From Pseudomonadota bacterium (GTDB taxonomy: Bacteria > Pseudomonadota > Alphaproteobacteria > Rhizobiales > Beijerinckiaceae): 6,649 nucleotides of DNA. The stretch lies in NCBI GenBank assembly GCA_028876585.1, contig JAGWRL010000211.1, forward strand, positions 1 through 6,649, given 5' to 3'. The position numbers and the translations under genes were made by a program. The notes under the pieces are model-generated. The model saw only the letters and a list, made by a program, of their open reading frames with translations, did not search any database and had not been told where the DNA came from. Of this stretch, positions 1 to 6,649 are shown piece after piece (within the stretch, counting starts at the first letter, position 1; each line of letters opens with the position of its first letter).

Positions 1-16
1 CGCGCGCAAGGGCGCG

Positions 17-1438
17 TCAGGGGGCAGCCGCCGCATCGGGCGGGCCGTCCTGCGCCAGGCGCGGCAGATCGGCGACGTCCCAGCCCCCGCCCAGCGCCAC
101 GATCAGCGCCACGGCGGCGGAAAGCCGCGCCGCCTTGGACGCCAGCAAGGATTCCTCGTCCTGCAACGCCGTCGCCTCGGCGGTGACGACGGTGGTGAAA
201 GCCTGCGTGCCGGCGCGATATTCGTTCAGCGCGATCTGCACCGCCTGCCGCGCGATCCGGACCGCCTCGACCTGCACCTTGATCTCGCGGTCGTAGATCC
301 GGATCGCGGCGAGTTGGTCCTCGACCTGCTGGAACGCGGTCAGCACGGTCTGCCGGTAGGCCGCCACGCTCGCCTCGTAGGACGCGCGCGCCGCCTCGAC
401 CTGCGCCGCCGTCAGCCCGCCGTCGAAGAGCGGCTGCGCGATCGACAGCGCATAGGACCAGACCGGATTGGCCGCCGCGATCTGCCTGATGAACGGATCG
501 CCGCGATAGCCGAACGCCCCGCTGAGCGAGATGTCGGGATAATAGGCTGAAATGGCGACGCCGATCGCCGCGTTCTGCTCCTTCATCGTCCGCTCGGCCG
601 CCGCGATGTCCGGCCGCCGCTCCAACAGCCGCGACGGCAGCGTGATTGGGGGATGCGGCGCGCTCTCGGCCAGCCCGCGATGCGAGACGGCGACTTCCGA
701 CGGCGGCTTGCCCATCAACACGGCGATGGCGTGCTCGTTCTGCTTGCGCGCGACCTCGGTGTTGATCTGGCTCGCTTTGGCGGCGAGCACTTGCGCCTGC
801 GCGGTGATGACGTCCGACTTCGCCGTGGTGCCGGCGTTGTACTGGTTCTGCGCGATGTCGAGCGAGCGCTGATATTGCCCGACCGTGTCGCCGAGCAGAT
901 CGTAGAGCGCGTCGGCCTGACGCACCTGAAAATAGGCCAGCGCCAGCGCCGATTGCGCCGAAAGCGTCGCATTGGCGAGATCGGCCGCGCTCACTTCCGC
1001 CGCCGCGCCCGATTGCTCGACCTGCCGCCGCACCCGGCCCCAGACGTCGAGCGTCCACGCCCCGGCGATCTGCGCGTTGAGATTGTCGCCCGCCGGCGGC
1101 CCCGATCGCGTCAGGTTGGGATCGAAGTTGAGCGTCGGAAACAGCCCGGCGCGCGCCTGCGAAATCAGCGCCAGCGCCTGCCGGTAATTGGCCTCGTCCG
1201 CCTTCAGCGTCTGGTTGGAGACGGCGACCGTCGCCTCCAGCCGGTCGAGTTCGCCATCGTGGAACGCGCGCCACCACGCGCCCTTCGGCGCCTCGTCGCG
1301 CGGGCCGGCGGGCTTCCAGCCCTTCACTTCCTTGTATTGCGCCGGCGCGATGGCGGCGGGCCTGAGATAATCCGGCCCGACCGCGACGCAGCCGGTCAAC
1401 GCCAGCGCCAGCGCGGCGAGCGCGACGCGCCCGCTCAT
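17..1438 (-). CDS. NodT/OprM-family outer-membrane channel lipoprotein of the RND pump
   Basis: Outer-membrane factor of 473 residues, expected to trimerise into the exit duct of the pump. A short basic n-region (MSGR) and a hydrophobic stretch lead to the lipobox LTGC, with acylated Cys17, followed by VAVGPDYLRP, the typical start of mature OprM/NodT proteins. Residue 18 is Val rather than Asp, consistent with outer-membrane sorting. Two tandem OEP halves follow. The first is about 60-250 (GAWWRAFHDGELDRL, WTLDVWGRVRR, YNAGTTAKSDVITAQ) and the second about 268-455 (LLERRPDIAAAER, AYYPDISLSGAFGY, PLFDGG, YRAGTQAFTTVVTAE, LGGGW), each with long Ala/Gln-rich helices. The tail after about 460 is short and proline/alanine-rich. 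The start at 1438 overlaps the mdtC stop and gives a compact lipoprotein signal. An in-frame GTG at 1480 would add 14 residues and is less likely. No good Shine-Dalgarno sequence precedes 1438, so translation probably depends on coupling to mdtC. The position matches opmB in Pseudomonas muxABC-opmB, but I cannot assign a named orthologue. Confidence 0.94.
   Translation of the reverse strand: MSGRVALAALALALTGCVAVGPDYLRPAAIAPAQYKEVKGWKPAGPRDEAPKGAWWRAFHDGELDRLEATVAVSNQTLKADEANYRQALALISQARAGLFPTLNFDPNLTRSGPPAGDNLNAQIAGAWTLDVWGRVRRQVEQSGAAAEVSAADLANATLSAQSALALAYFQVRQADALYDLLGDTVGQYQRSLDIAQNQYNAGTTAKSDVITAQAQVLAAKASQINTEVARKQNEHAIAVLMGKPPSEVAVSHRGLAESAPHPPITLPSRLLERRPDIAAAERTMKEQNAAIGVAISAYYPDISLSGAFGYRGDPFIRQIAAANPVWSYALSIAQPLFDGGLTAAQVEAARASYEASVAAYRQTVLTAFQQVEDQLAAIRIYDREIKVQVEAVRIARQAVQIALNEYRAGTQAFTTVVTAEATALQDEESLLASKAARLSAAVALIVALGGGWDVADLPRLAQDGPPDAAAAP
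1435..1438 (-). other. 4-base stop/start overlap (ATGA) joining mdtC and the channel gene
   Basis: The channel start ATG (1438-1436) and the mdtC stop TGA (1437-1435) overlap as ATGA. The following bases (GCGG) are the same as those after the mdtB/mdtC overlap, so both downstream proteins begin Met-Ser-Gly. There is no clear Shine-Dalgarno sequence just upstream, which favours re-initiation by ribosomes terminating on mdtC. Confidence 0.85.
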
Positions 1439-4400
1439 GCGCCCGCCGGCCGGCGCTCGCCGAGATAAAGCCAACGCCACCCTCGCCCCGCCGCCTTGCC
1501 GAGCCGGTCCAGAAACAGGAACAGCACCGGCGTAGTATACAACGTCAGCACCTGACTGACGATAAGCCCGCCGACGATGGTGATGCCGAGCGGCTGGCGC
1601 AATTCCGACCCCTCGCCCGTGCCCAGCGCGAGCGGCAGCGCGCCGAACAGCGCGGCCATCGTCGTCATGAGAATCGGGCGGAACCGCATCAGGCAGGCTT
1701 GGCGTATCGCCTCGCGCGTGTCGAGCCCCTCGCGCTCGGCGGCGAGCGCGAAATCGATCAGCATGATCGCGTTTTTCTTGACGATGCCGATCAGCAGAAT
1801 GATGCCGATGAAGGCGATGATCGTCACCTCGGTATCGAACAACCGGAGCGCGATCAGCGCCCCGAGGGCGGCCGAGGGCAGCGTCGAGATGATCGTGATT
1901 GGATGAATATAGCTCTCATAGAGGATGCCGAGCACGAGATAGACCGTCAGCAGCGCCGCGCCCAGCAGCAGGATTTGCCCGCCCTGCGCCTGTTTCGAGG
2001 CGAGCGCCGTGCCGGAAAAAGAGCCGCGGATCGCGGCCGGCATGCTGATGGCGCGCTCGGCCGCCGCCACCTCCGTCTCGGCGTCGCTGAGCGCCTTGCC
2101 CTGCGCCAGGTTGAACGAGAGGGTCGCCGCGGCGAACTGGCCCTGATGATTGACGCCGAGCGGCGTGTGGCCCTCCTTGAAACCGGCGAAGGCGGCGAGC
2201 GGAACCATCGTTTCCTTCGATGTCGTCACCGCCGCGCCGGCCGAGGCGGCGGAACGGCCGCTGGCGGCGAGCGCGTTGGTGGCGAGATTGCGCGCCGAAT
2301 CGGCGGCGATGGTCGCCGCCGTCGCGCTGCTGGCCGCGCTGGTCGGGGTGCTGAAACTGGCGGCGTTGGCGTTGGTGGTCTGCGTGCCGCGCGGACTGAC
2401 GCCCGAGGTCGAGACATAGACCCCGCGCAGCGCTTCCGGATGCTGCCAGTAACGCGGCGCGACCTCCATAACGACGTGATACTGATTGAGCGCGTTGTAG
2501 ATCGTCGACACCTGCCGCTGGCCGTAGGCGTCATAGAGCGTGTTGTCGACCGCGGCGAGGTTCAGCCCGACGCGGCTCAGCGTCGCACGGTCGATCTCGA
2601 CGTCGGCTTCGAGGCCGCCTTGCTGCTGGTCGGAATTGACGTCCTTGAGCACGTCGGATTTGGCAAGCTCCGCCGTCAGCCGCGGCGCCCATTTGTAGAG
2701 TTCCGCCGTGTCGTCCGACAGCAGCGTGTATTGATAGGTCGCGTTGCTCTGCCGGCCGCCGACGCGCAGGTCCGACACCGCGACCAGGAACAGCCGCGCC
2801 CCGGCGACCTGCGCGAGCTTGCCGCGCAGCCGCGACACCACCCCGTCGGCCGTGATCTTGCGCTGTTTGAACGGCTTGAGCGAGATATAGACGAAGCCGG
2901 AATTGACCTGGCGTCCGCCGGTGACGCCGACCACCGTCGCGACCGCCGGATCGTCCTGCACGATTTCCTGCAACTGCGCGAGCTTGCGGCTCATCGCCTG
3001 GAACGAGATGCTCTGATCGCCCTGGATCGAGCCGATCATCAACCCGGTGTCCTGCACCGGAAACAGGCTGTAGCTCGCCTTCGCGAACAACCAGACCATC
3101 AGCCCGAACGACGCGGCGAATACGGCGAAGGTCTTCCAGGGATGCCCCAACACCACATCGAGCGTGACGCGATAGAAGTCGTGCACCACGTCGAACCCCG
3201 CCTCGCTCCAGCGGTAGAACCGGCCGTGCGTCTTCCGGGCCTCGCGCGGCAGCAGCAGCGCGCACATCACCGGCGTCGTCGTCAGCGACACCACCATCGA
3301 GATCAGCACCGCCATCGACAGCGTGACCGTGAATTCCTTGAACAGGCGGCCGACCAGCCCGCCCATCAGCAACAGCGGCAGGAACACCGCGACCAGCGAC
3401 AAGCTGATCGAGACGACGGTGAAGCTCACCTCGCTCGCCCCCAGGATCGCCGCCTGCATCCGCGACTTGCCCTGTTCGAGATGGCGGGTGACGTTCTCCA
3501 ATACGACGATGGCGTCGTCGACCACAAAGCCGGTCGAGATCGTCAGCGCCATCAGCGACAGGTTGTTGAGGCTGAAGCCGAGGAAATACATCGCCGCGAA
3601 CGAGCCGATGATCGACACCGGCACCGCCACGCTCGGCACGGCGGAGGCGCGCACGTCGCGCAAGAACACGAACACCACCAGAATGACCAGCACGACGGAG
3701 GTGATCAGCGTCTTGATCGTATCGTCGAGCGAGCCGCGGATGGTGATCGAACGATCGACGACGACCGTGAGTTCGACGTCGCCGGGCAGCGCAGCGATCA
3801 GGCGCGGCAGCAGCGCCTTCACATTGTCGACCGCCTGAATGATGTTGGCGCCGGGCTCGCGCGACAGCACGATGCCGATCGCCGGCTTGCCGTTGGCCAG
3901 ACCCGCGTTGCGCAGGTCCTCGACCGAATCCACGACCTCGGCGACGTCGCTGAGCCGCACCGCAGCGTTGTCGCGATAGGCGATCACCAGATCGCGAAAA
4001 TGCGCCGCCTTGCTCGCCTGATCGTTGGCGTAGATCTGATAGTTGAAATCGGCGTCCTCGATCTGGCCTTTCGGGCTGTTGGCGTTGGCGGAGGCGAGCG
4101 CGGCGCGCACGTCCTCGAGGCCGACGCCGTAGTGATAGAGCGCGTTTGGGTTGAGTTCGACCCGCACCGCCGGCAGCGCGCTGCCCGTCACGTCGACTTC
4201 GCCGATCCCCGCCAGTTGCGAGAGCCTCTGTTGCAGCAGGTTGGAGGCGAGATCGTAGAGCTGGCCCTTGGGCCGCGTCGTCGAGGTCAGAGCCAGCACC
4301 ATGATCGGCGCGTCGGCCGGGTTGATCTTGTGATAGCTCGGGTTCAGCTTGAGGCTCGCCGGCAGGTCGGCGCGGGCGGCGTTGATGGCGGCCTGCACGT

Positions 4401-4725
4401 CGCGCGCGGCGCCGTCGATGTCGCGGTCGAGGCCGAATTGCAGGATCACCCGCGTGTTGCCGAGCGAGCTTTGCGAGGTCATCTCGGTCACGTCGGCGAT
4501 CTGGCCGAGGTGACGCTCCAAGGGCGCCGCGACATTGGTCGCCATATTGTCGGGGCTGGCGCCGGGCATGTTGGCCTGCACGACGATGGTGGCGAAATCG
4601 ATCTGCGGCAGCGGCGAAACCGGCAGTTGCGGGAACGCCAGCAGGCCGGCGAGCGCGATGCCGATCGTCAACAGGATCGTCGCGACGGGGCGCCCGACGA
4701 ACAAAGCCGAGAAGCCGCCGCTCAC
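1435..4725 (-). CDS. mdtC: MdtC/MuxC-type RND multidrug efflux permease
   Basis: Complete inner-membrane RND antiporter subunit, 1096 residues, which partners MdtB. The start is GTG at 4725, chosen because it overlaps the mdtB stop (GTGA), has GGAG five bases upstream, and puts FVGRPVATILL in the usual N-terminal place. Order: TM1 about 12-30; porter loop 1 about 31-336 (LPQIDFATI, MPGASPDNMATNVAAPLE, FGLDRDIDGAARDVQAAINAA); TM2-TM6 about 337-491, with the relay pair D403/D404 in GFVVDDAIVVLEN; TM7 531-551; porter loop 2 about 552-915 with the MdtC signature LRVGGRQSNATYQYTLLSDD at 653-672; TM8-TM12 about 917-1074 with K983/K984 in KKNA and RFRPILMTT at 1014-1022. The relay residues expected from AcrB (D407, D408, K940, R971) therefore all have counterparts. 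It is about 70 residues longer than E. coli MdtC (1025), almost wholly because of an Ala/Ser/Thr-rich insert around 773-838. It ends in an ATGA overlap with the channel gene. The assignment as MdtC-type is firm; the drug substrates are unknown. Confidence 0.97.
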   Translation of the reverse strand: MSGGFSALFVGRPVATILLTIGIALAGLLAFPQLPVSPLPQIDFATIVVQANMPGASPDNMATNVAAPLERHLGQIADVTEMTSQSSLGNTRVILQFGLDRDIDGAARDVQAAINAARADLPASLKLNPSYHKINPADAPIMVLALTSTTRPKGQLYDLASNLLQQRLSQLAGIGEVDVTGSALPAVRVELNPNALYHYGVGLEDVRAALASANANSPKGQIEDADFNYQIYANDQASKAAHFRDLVIAYRDNAAVRLSDVAEVVDSVEDLRNAGLANGKPAIGIVLSREPGANIIQAVDNVKALLPRLIAALPGDVELTVVVDRSITIRGSLDDTIKTLITSVVLVILVVFVFLRDVRASAVPSVAVPVSIIGSFAAMYFLGFSLNNLSLMALTISTGFVVDDAIVVLENVTRHLEQGKSRMQAAILGASEVSFTVVSISLSLVAVFLPLLLMGGLVGRLFKEFTVTLSMAVLISMVVSLTTTPVMCALLLPREARKTHGRFYRWSEAGFDVVHDFYRVTLDVVLGHPWKTFAVFAASFGLMVWLFAKASYSLFPVQDTGLMIGSIQGDQSISFQAMSRKLAQLQEIVQDDPAVATVVGVTGGRQVNSGFVYISLKPFKQRKITADGVVSRLRGKLAQVAGARLFLVAVSDLRVGGRQSNATYQYTLLSDDTAELYKWAPRLTAELAKSDVLKDVNSDQQQGGLEADVEIDRATLSRVGLNLAAVDNTLYDAYGQRQVSTIYNALNQYHVVMEVAPRYWQHPEALRGVYVSTSGVSPRGTQTTNANAASFSTPTSAASSATAATIAADSARNLATNALAASGRSAASAGAAVTTSKETMVPLAAFAGFKEGHTPLGVNHQGQFAAATLSFNLAQGKALSDAETEVAAAERAISMPAAIRGSFSGTALASKQAQGGQILLLGAALLTVYLVLGILYESYIHPITIISTLPSAALGALIALRLFDTEVTIIAFIGIILLIGIVKKNAIMLIDFALAAEREGLDTREAIRQACLMRFRPILMTTMAALFGALPLALGTGEGSELRQPLGITIVGGLIVSQVLTLYTTPVLFLFLDRLGKAAGRGWRWLYLGERRPAGA
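1762..1797. repeat. 36-base perfect direct repeat, copy in mdtC
   Basis: These 36 bases are identical to 5043-5078 in mdtB. They encode the TM10 segment LLIGIVKKNAIM that carries the proton-relay lysine. Similarity continues at lower identity on both sides. It reflects the shared ancestry of the two paralogous genes, perhaps with gene conversion, and is not a mobile element. Confidence 0.85.
2212..2409 (-). other. Ala/Ser/Thr-rich insertion in the MdtC funnel domain
   Basis: Residues about 773-838 of the MdtC-type protein have no counterpart in E. coli MdtC, where the neighbouring strands (MFVIN and AIPLSYF) are joined by a short turn. Here the strands read GVYVST and TMVPLAAF. In the core 781-836, 40 of 56 residues are Ala, Ser or Thr (20, 10 and 10). 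There are few charges and no Cys. The middle (about 803-821, around IAADSARNLATNALAAS) could form a helix. The frame stays open and the flanks align on both sides, so it is an in-frame insert and not a frameshift. The mdtB product has only a small Ser/Thr-rich turn at the same place. Confidence 0.8.
4722..4725 (-). other. 4-base stop/start overlap (GTGA) joining mdtB and mdtC
   Basis: The mdtC start GTG (4725-4723) and the mdtB stop TGA (4724-4722) share two bases. Such overlaps are typical of translational coupling and suit two subunits of one mixed trimer made in fixed ratio. The coupling itself is inferred. Confidence 0.85.
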
Positions 4726-6649
4726 GAGCGCTCCGTCGCGATGGCGCCGCCGGCGGCGGAGAAACCGAGCGCCGCCGACAGCCGCTCGAAATAGAGATAG
4801 ATCACCGGCGTGGTGTAGAGCGTCAACACCTGGCTGAAGGCGAGACCGCCAACGATGGCGAGGCCGAGCGGGCGGCGCAATTCCGAACCGACGCCGCTTC
4901 CCAGCATCAGCGGCAGCGCGCCGAACATCGCGGCAAGCGTCGTCATCAGGATCGGCCGCAGCCGCAGCAGACAGGCTTGATAGATCGCCTCGCGCGGCGG
5001 CAATCCTTCGACGCGCTGCGCCTCCAGCGCGAAGTCGATCATCATGATCGCGTTTTTCTTGACGATGCCGATCAGCAGCACGATGCCGATCACGCCGATG
5101 ATGTCGAGCCCGGCGCCGGCCGCGTTGAGCGCCAGCAGCGCGCCGATGCCCGCCGATGGCAGGGTCGAGAGAATCGTGATCGGGTGGATGAAGCTCTCGT
5201 AGAGCACGCCCAGCACGATATACATCGTCATCACGGCGGCGCCGAGCAGGAACACTTCGTTCGACAGCGACGACTGGAACGCCAGCGCCGCGCCCTGGAA
5301 CGCGACCTGAAACCCGCCGGGCAGGCCCATCCCGGCGATCTCAGCGTTGATATGGTCGACCGCCGCCCCGAGCGAGGCGCCGGGCGCAAGGTTGAACGAG
5401 ATCGTCGTCACCGGGAATTGCTTGAGATGCGAAATCTGCAACGGCGAGCGGCGAACGGTGAGCGTCGAGATCGCCTCCAGCGGCGTCTGCCCCGTGGTGG
5501 AAGCCGAGGACGGCAGATAGATCGAGCCCATCGCCTTGATCGAAGTCCGCATCGCCGGATCGACATCGAGGATGACGCGATATTGCGTGGCTTGGGTGAA
5601 GATCGTCGAGATGATGCGCTGGCCGAAGGCGTCGTAGAGCGCGTTGTCGATCGAGGCCGGCGTCACGCCGAATCTCGCGGCGGTGGCGCGGTCGATGTCG
5701 ACGGTGACCGCGCGGCCGTTGGGTTGCAGATCGCTGGCGACGTCGGCGACGTCGGGGATGCGCGCCAGCCGCTCCAGCAGCTTCGGCGTCCATTCCTGCA
5801 ACGCCGCCAGATCCTGATTTTGCAGCGTGAACTGATATTGCGCGGCGCTGATTGCGGTGTCGATCGAGAGATCCTGCACCGGCTGCATGAACAAGGTTAT
5901 GCCGGCGATGTCGCGCGTCTCGGCGAGCAACCGGCGGATGATCTGGCTCGCGTTCGCCTTGCGCTCGGCGTGCGGTTTCAGATTGATCAGCAGCCGGCCG
6001 GAATTGAGCGTCACGTTGGCGCCGTCGACGCCGATGAACGACGACAGGCTCTCCACATCGGCGTCGCCGAGGATCGCGTCGGCGACCTCCTGTTGCAGCT
6101 TGCCCATCTTGTCGAACGAGATCGCCTGATTGGCCTGCGTCACGCCCTGGATCACGCCCGTGTCCTGCACGGGAAAGAAGCCCTTGGGGATCGTCACGTA
6201 GAGATAGCCGGTCAACCCGAAGGTGGCCAGCGCCACCAGCAGCGTGACGAAGCTGTGATCGAGCGTGAAGCGCAACGTCGCGGCGTAAAACCGATGCACG
6301 GCGCGAAACAACGCGCCGCCGCTCGCCTGATGGCCCTCGACGCCCGGCGGCGCCGGCTTGAGCAGGATCGCGCACAGCATCGGCACCAGCGTCAGCGAGA
6401 CGAAGGCGGAAATGACGATGGTCGCCGCCAGCGTGATCGCGAATTCGTGGAACAGCCGCCCGACCACGTCGCCCATGAACAACAGCGGGATCAGCACCGC
6501 GATCAGCGAGACGGTGAGCGAGATGATGGTGAAGCCGATCTGCTGGCTGCCCTTCAGAGCGGCTTGCAGCGGGTTCTCCCCGGCCTCAACATAGCGGGCG
6601 ATATTTTCGATCATGACGATCGCATCGTCGACCACGAAGCCGGTCGAGA
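4722..6649 (-). CDS. mdtB: MdtB/MuxB-type RND multidrug efflux permease, C-terminal part (5' end outside window)
   Basis: Inner-membrane proton/drug antiporter subunit of the RND (HAE1) superfamily. The reading frame runs to the window edge without a start. The valine codon at 6635 is GTG but lies inside the TM4 motif STGFVVDDAIVMIEN, so it is not a start; about 400 N-terminal residues are missing (E. coli MdtB has 1040). Numbering the 641 visible residues from that Ser: TM4 with the proton-relay pair D7/D8, TM5 about 38-59 (ending LIPLLFMGD), TM6 about 68-95, TM7 134-153 followed by IPKGFFPVQDTG, a periplasmic porter/funnel loop about 154-464, TM8 465-485, TM9 489-509, TM10 514-539 with KKNA (K530/K531), TM11 from about 565 with RLRPILMTT, and TM12 about 594-619. 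The loop motif QDLSIDTAISAAQYQFTL and the stretch LKQFPVTTISFN are MdtB-like and differ from MdtC. All visible relay residues are intact. It overlaps mdtC by 4 bases and should pair with it as a B2C-type trimer. Substrate is not readable from sequence. Confidence 0.95.
   Translation of the reverse strand, partial: STGFVVDDAIVMIENIARYVEAGENPLQAALKGSQQIGFTIISLTVSLIAVLIPLLFMGDVVGRLFHEFAITLAATIVISAFVSLTLVPMLCAILLKPAPPGVEGHQASGGALFRAVHRFYAATLRFTLDHSFVTLLVALATFGLTGYLYVTIPKGFFPVQDTGVIQGVTQANQAISFDKMGKLQQEVADAILGDADVESLSSFIGVDGANVTLNSGRLLINLKPHAERKANASQIIRRLLAETRDIAGITLFMQPVQDLSIDTAISAAQYQFTLQNQDLAALQEWTPKLLERLARIPDVADVASDLQPNGRAVTVDIDRATAARFGVTPASIDNALYDAFGQRIISTIFTQATQYRVILDVDPAMRTSIKAMGSIYLPSSASTTGQTPLEAISTLTVRRSPLQISHLKQFPVTTISFNLAPGASLGAAVDHINAEIAGMGLPGGFQVAFQGAALAFQSSLSNEVFLLGAAVMTMYIVLGVLYESFIHPITILSTLPSAGIGALLALNAAGAGLDIIGVIGIVLLIGIVKKNAIMMIDFALEAQRVEGLPPREAIYQACLLRLRPILMTTLAAMFGALPLMLGSGVGSELRRPLGLAIVGGLAFSQVLTLYTTPVIYLYFERLSAALGFSAAGGAIATERS
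4731..4734 (-). promoter_or_regulatory. Ribosome binding site (GGAG) for mdtC inside the end of mdtB
   Basis: On the minus strand ACGGAG, with core GGAG, stands five bases before the GTG at 4725-4723. It lies within the last codons of mdtB (Thr-Glu-Arg-Ser-stop). Spacing and match to the anti-Shine-Dalgarno sequence are good, and this decides the non-ATG start of mdtC. Ribosomes finishing mdtB could also restart directly here. Confidence 0.7.
5043..5078. repeat. 36-base perfect direct repeat, copy in mdtB
   Basis: This is the second copy of the repeat, in the same orientation about 3.3 kb from the mdtC copy and in the same reading frame over the KKNA motif of TM10. Every synonymous position across twelve codons matches. 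Confidence 0.85.

Noticed and set aside
1..16. Short inverted repeat (CGCGC with GCGCG, 6-base loop) just after the channel stop codon, a possible terminator stem.
   Set aside because: There are only five base pairs in a generally CG-rich context and no T-tract is visible before the window ends. It cannot be called a terminator from this sequence.
653..1468. Plus-strand open frame of 271 codons opposite the channel gene.
   Set aside because: It is Arg-rich, low-information antisense translation with no domain. The opposite strand encodes a clear lipoprotein channel across the same span.
1436..1480. Alternative upstream GTG start for the channel gene at 1480.
   Set aside because: It would lengthen the n-region by 14 residues and overlap mdtC by 46 bases. 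The purine-rich bases abut the GTG too closely for a normal ribosome site. The ATG at 1438 gives an ideal short lipoprotein signal and a standard ATGA overlap.
2150..2419. Plus-strand frame of 89 codons with a hydrophobic stretch resembling a membrane helix.
   Set aside because: It lies exactly opposite the Ala/Ser/Thr-rich insert of mdtC. Antisense of Ala/Ser/Thr codons in this frame yields Ala, Val and Leu, so the apparent helix is a composition effect. I saw no supporting ribosome site or family match.
1699..4794. A very long open frame on the plus strand, about 1031 codons, opposite mdtC and the end of mdtB.
   Set aside because: Its translation is dominated by Arg, Asp, Gln, His and Glu with no recognisable domain. 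This is what the antisense of a GC-rich gene with G/C third positions gives. The minus-strand frame has full RND family motifs.
1..6649. Search for CRISPR arrays, tRNA or rRNA genes, insertion sequences, attachment sites or a hidden accessory system.
   Set aside because: All but 16 bases are filled by three uninterrupted efflux genes. I saw no spaced repeats, terminal inverted repeats, transposase motifs or RNA-gene signatures, and composition is even across the window.

Overview
The window is one piece of a single operon on the minus strand. It encodes most of a tripartite RND (resistance-nodulation-division) multidrug efflux pump of the MdtABC / MuxABC-OpmB type. In transcription order (right to left) it holds: the C-terminal 641 residues of an MdtB-type inner-membrane pump subunit, cut by the right window edge; a complete MdtC-type pump subunit of 1096 residues; and a complete NodT/OprM-family outer-membrane channel lipoprotein of 473 residues. 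The genes are packed without gaps. mdtB and mdtC overlap by 4 bases (GTGA), and mdtC and the channel gene overlap by 4 bases (ATGA). Only 16 bases lie outside a gene, at the left edge.

The sequence is strongly GC-rich (about two thirds by eye) with G or C at most third codon positions. Together with a NodT-type channel directly behind paired MdtB/MdtC pumps, this suggests a high-GC proteobacterium. An alphaproteobacterium of the Hyphomicrobiales (Rhizobiales) is my best guess. This is inference from composition and protein style; no rRNA or other marker is present.

How the parts should work together, from the known families: MdtB and MdtC form a mixed trimer (B2C in E. coli) in the inner membrane and use the proton gradient to move drugs or other amphiphiles out of the periplasm or membrane. 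A periplasmic adaptor (MdtA/MuxA) links this trimer to the outer-membrane channel, here encoded by the last gene. The adaptor gene, the first ~400 codons of mdtB and the operon promoter are expected just beyond the right edge and cannot be seen. In E. coli mdtABC is followed by mdtD and baeSR and the pump borrows TolC; here the pump carries its own channel, as in Pseudomonas muxABC-opmB.

This is essentially an ordinary efflux operon, and I see no sign of an undescribed multi-gene system. The most distinctive element is an insertion of about 65 residues, rich in Ala, Ser and Thr, in the MdtC-type protein only. By motif alignment it falls at the hairpin corresponding to the AcrB Asp795 loop, at the top of the funnel domain that faces the adaptor and channel. 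A 36-base perfect repeat shared by mdtB and mdtC over the proton-relay helix is a secondary observation.
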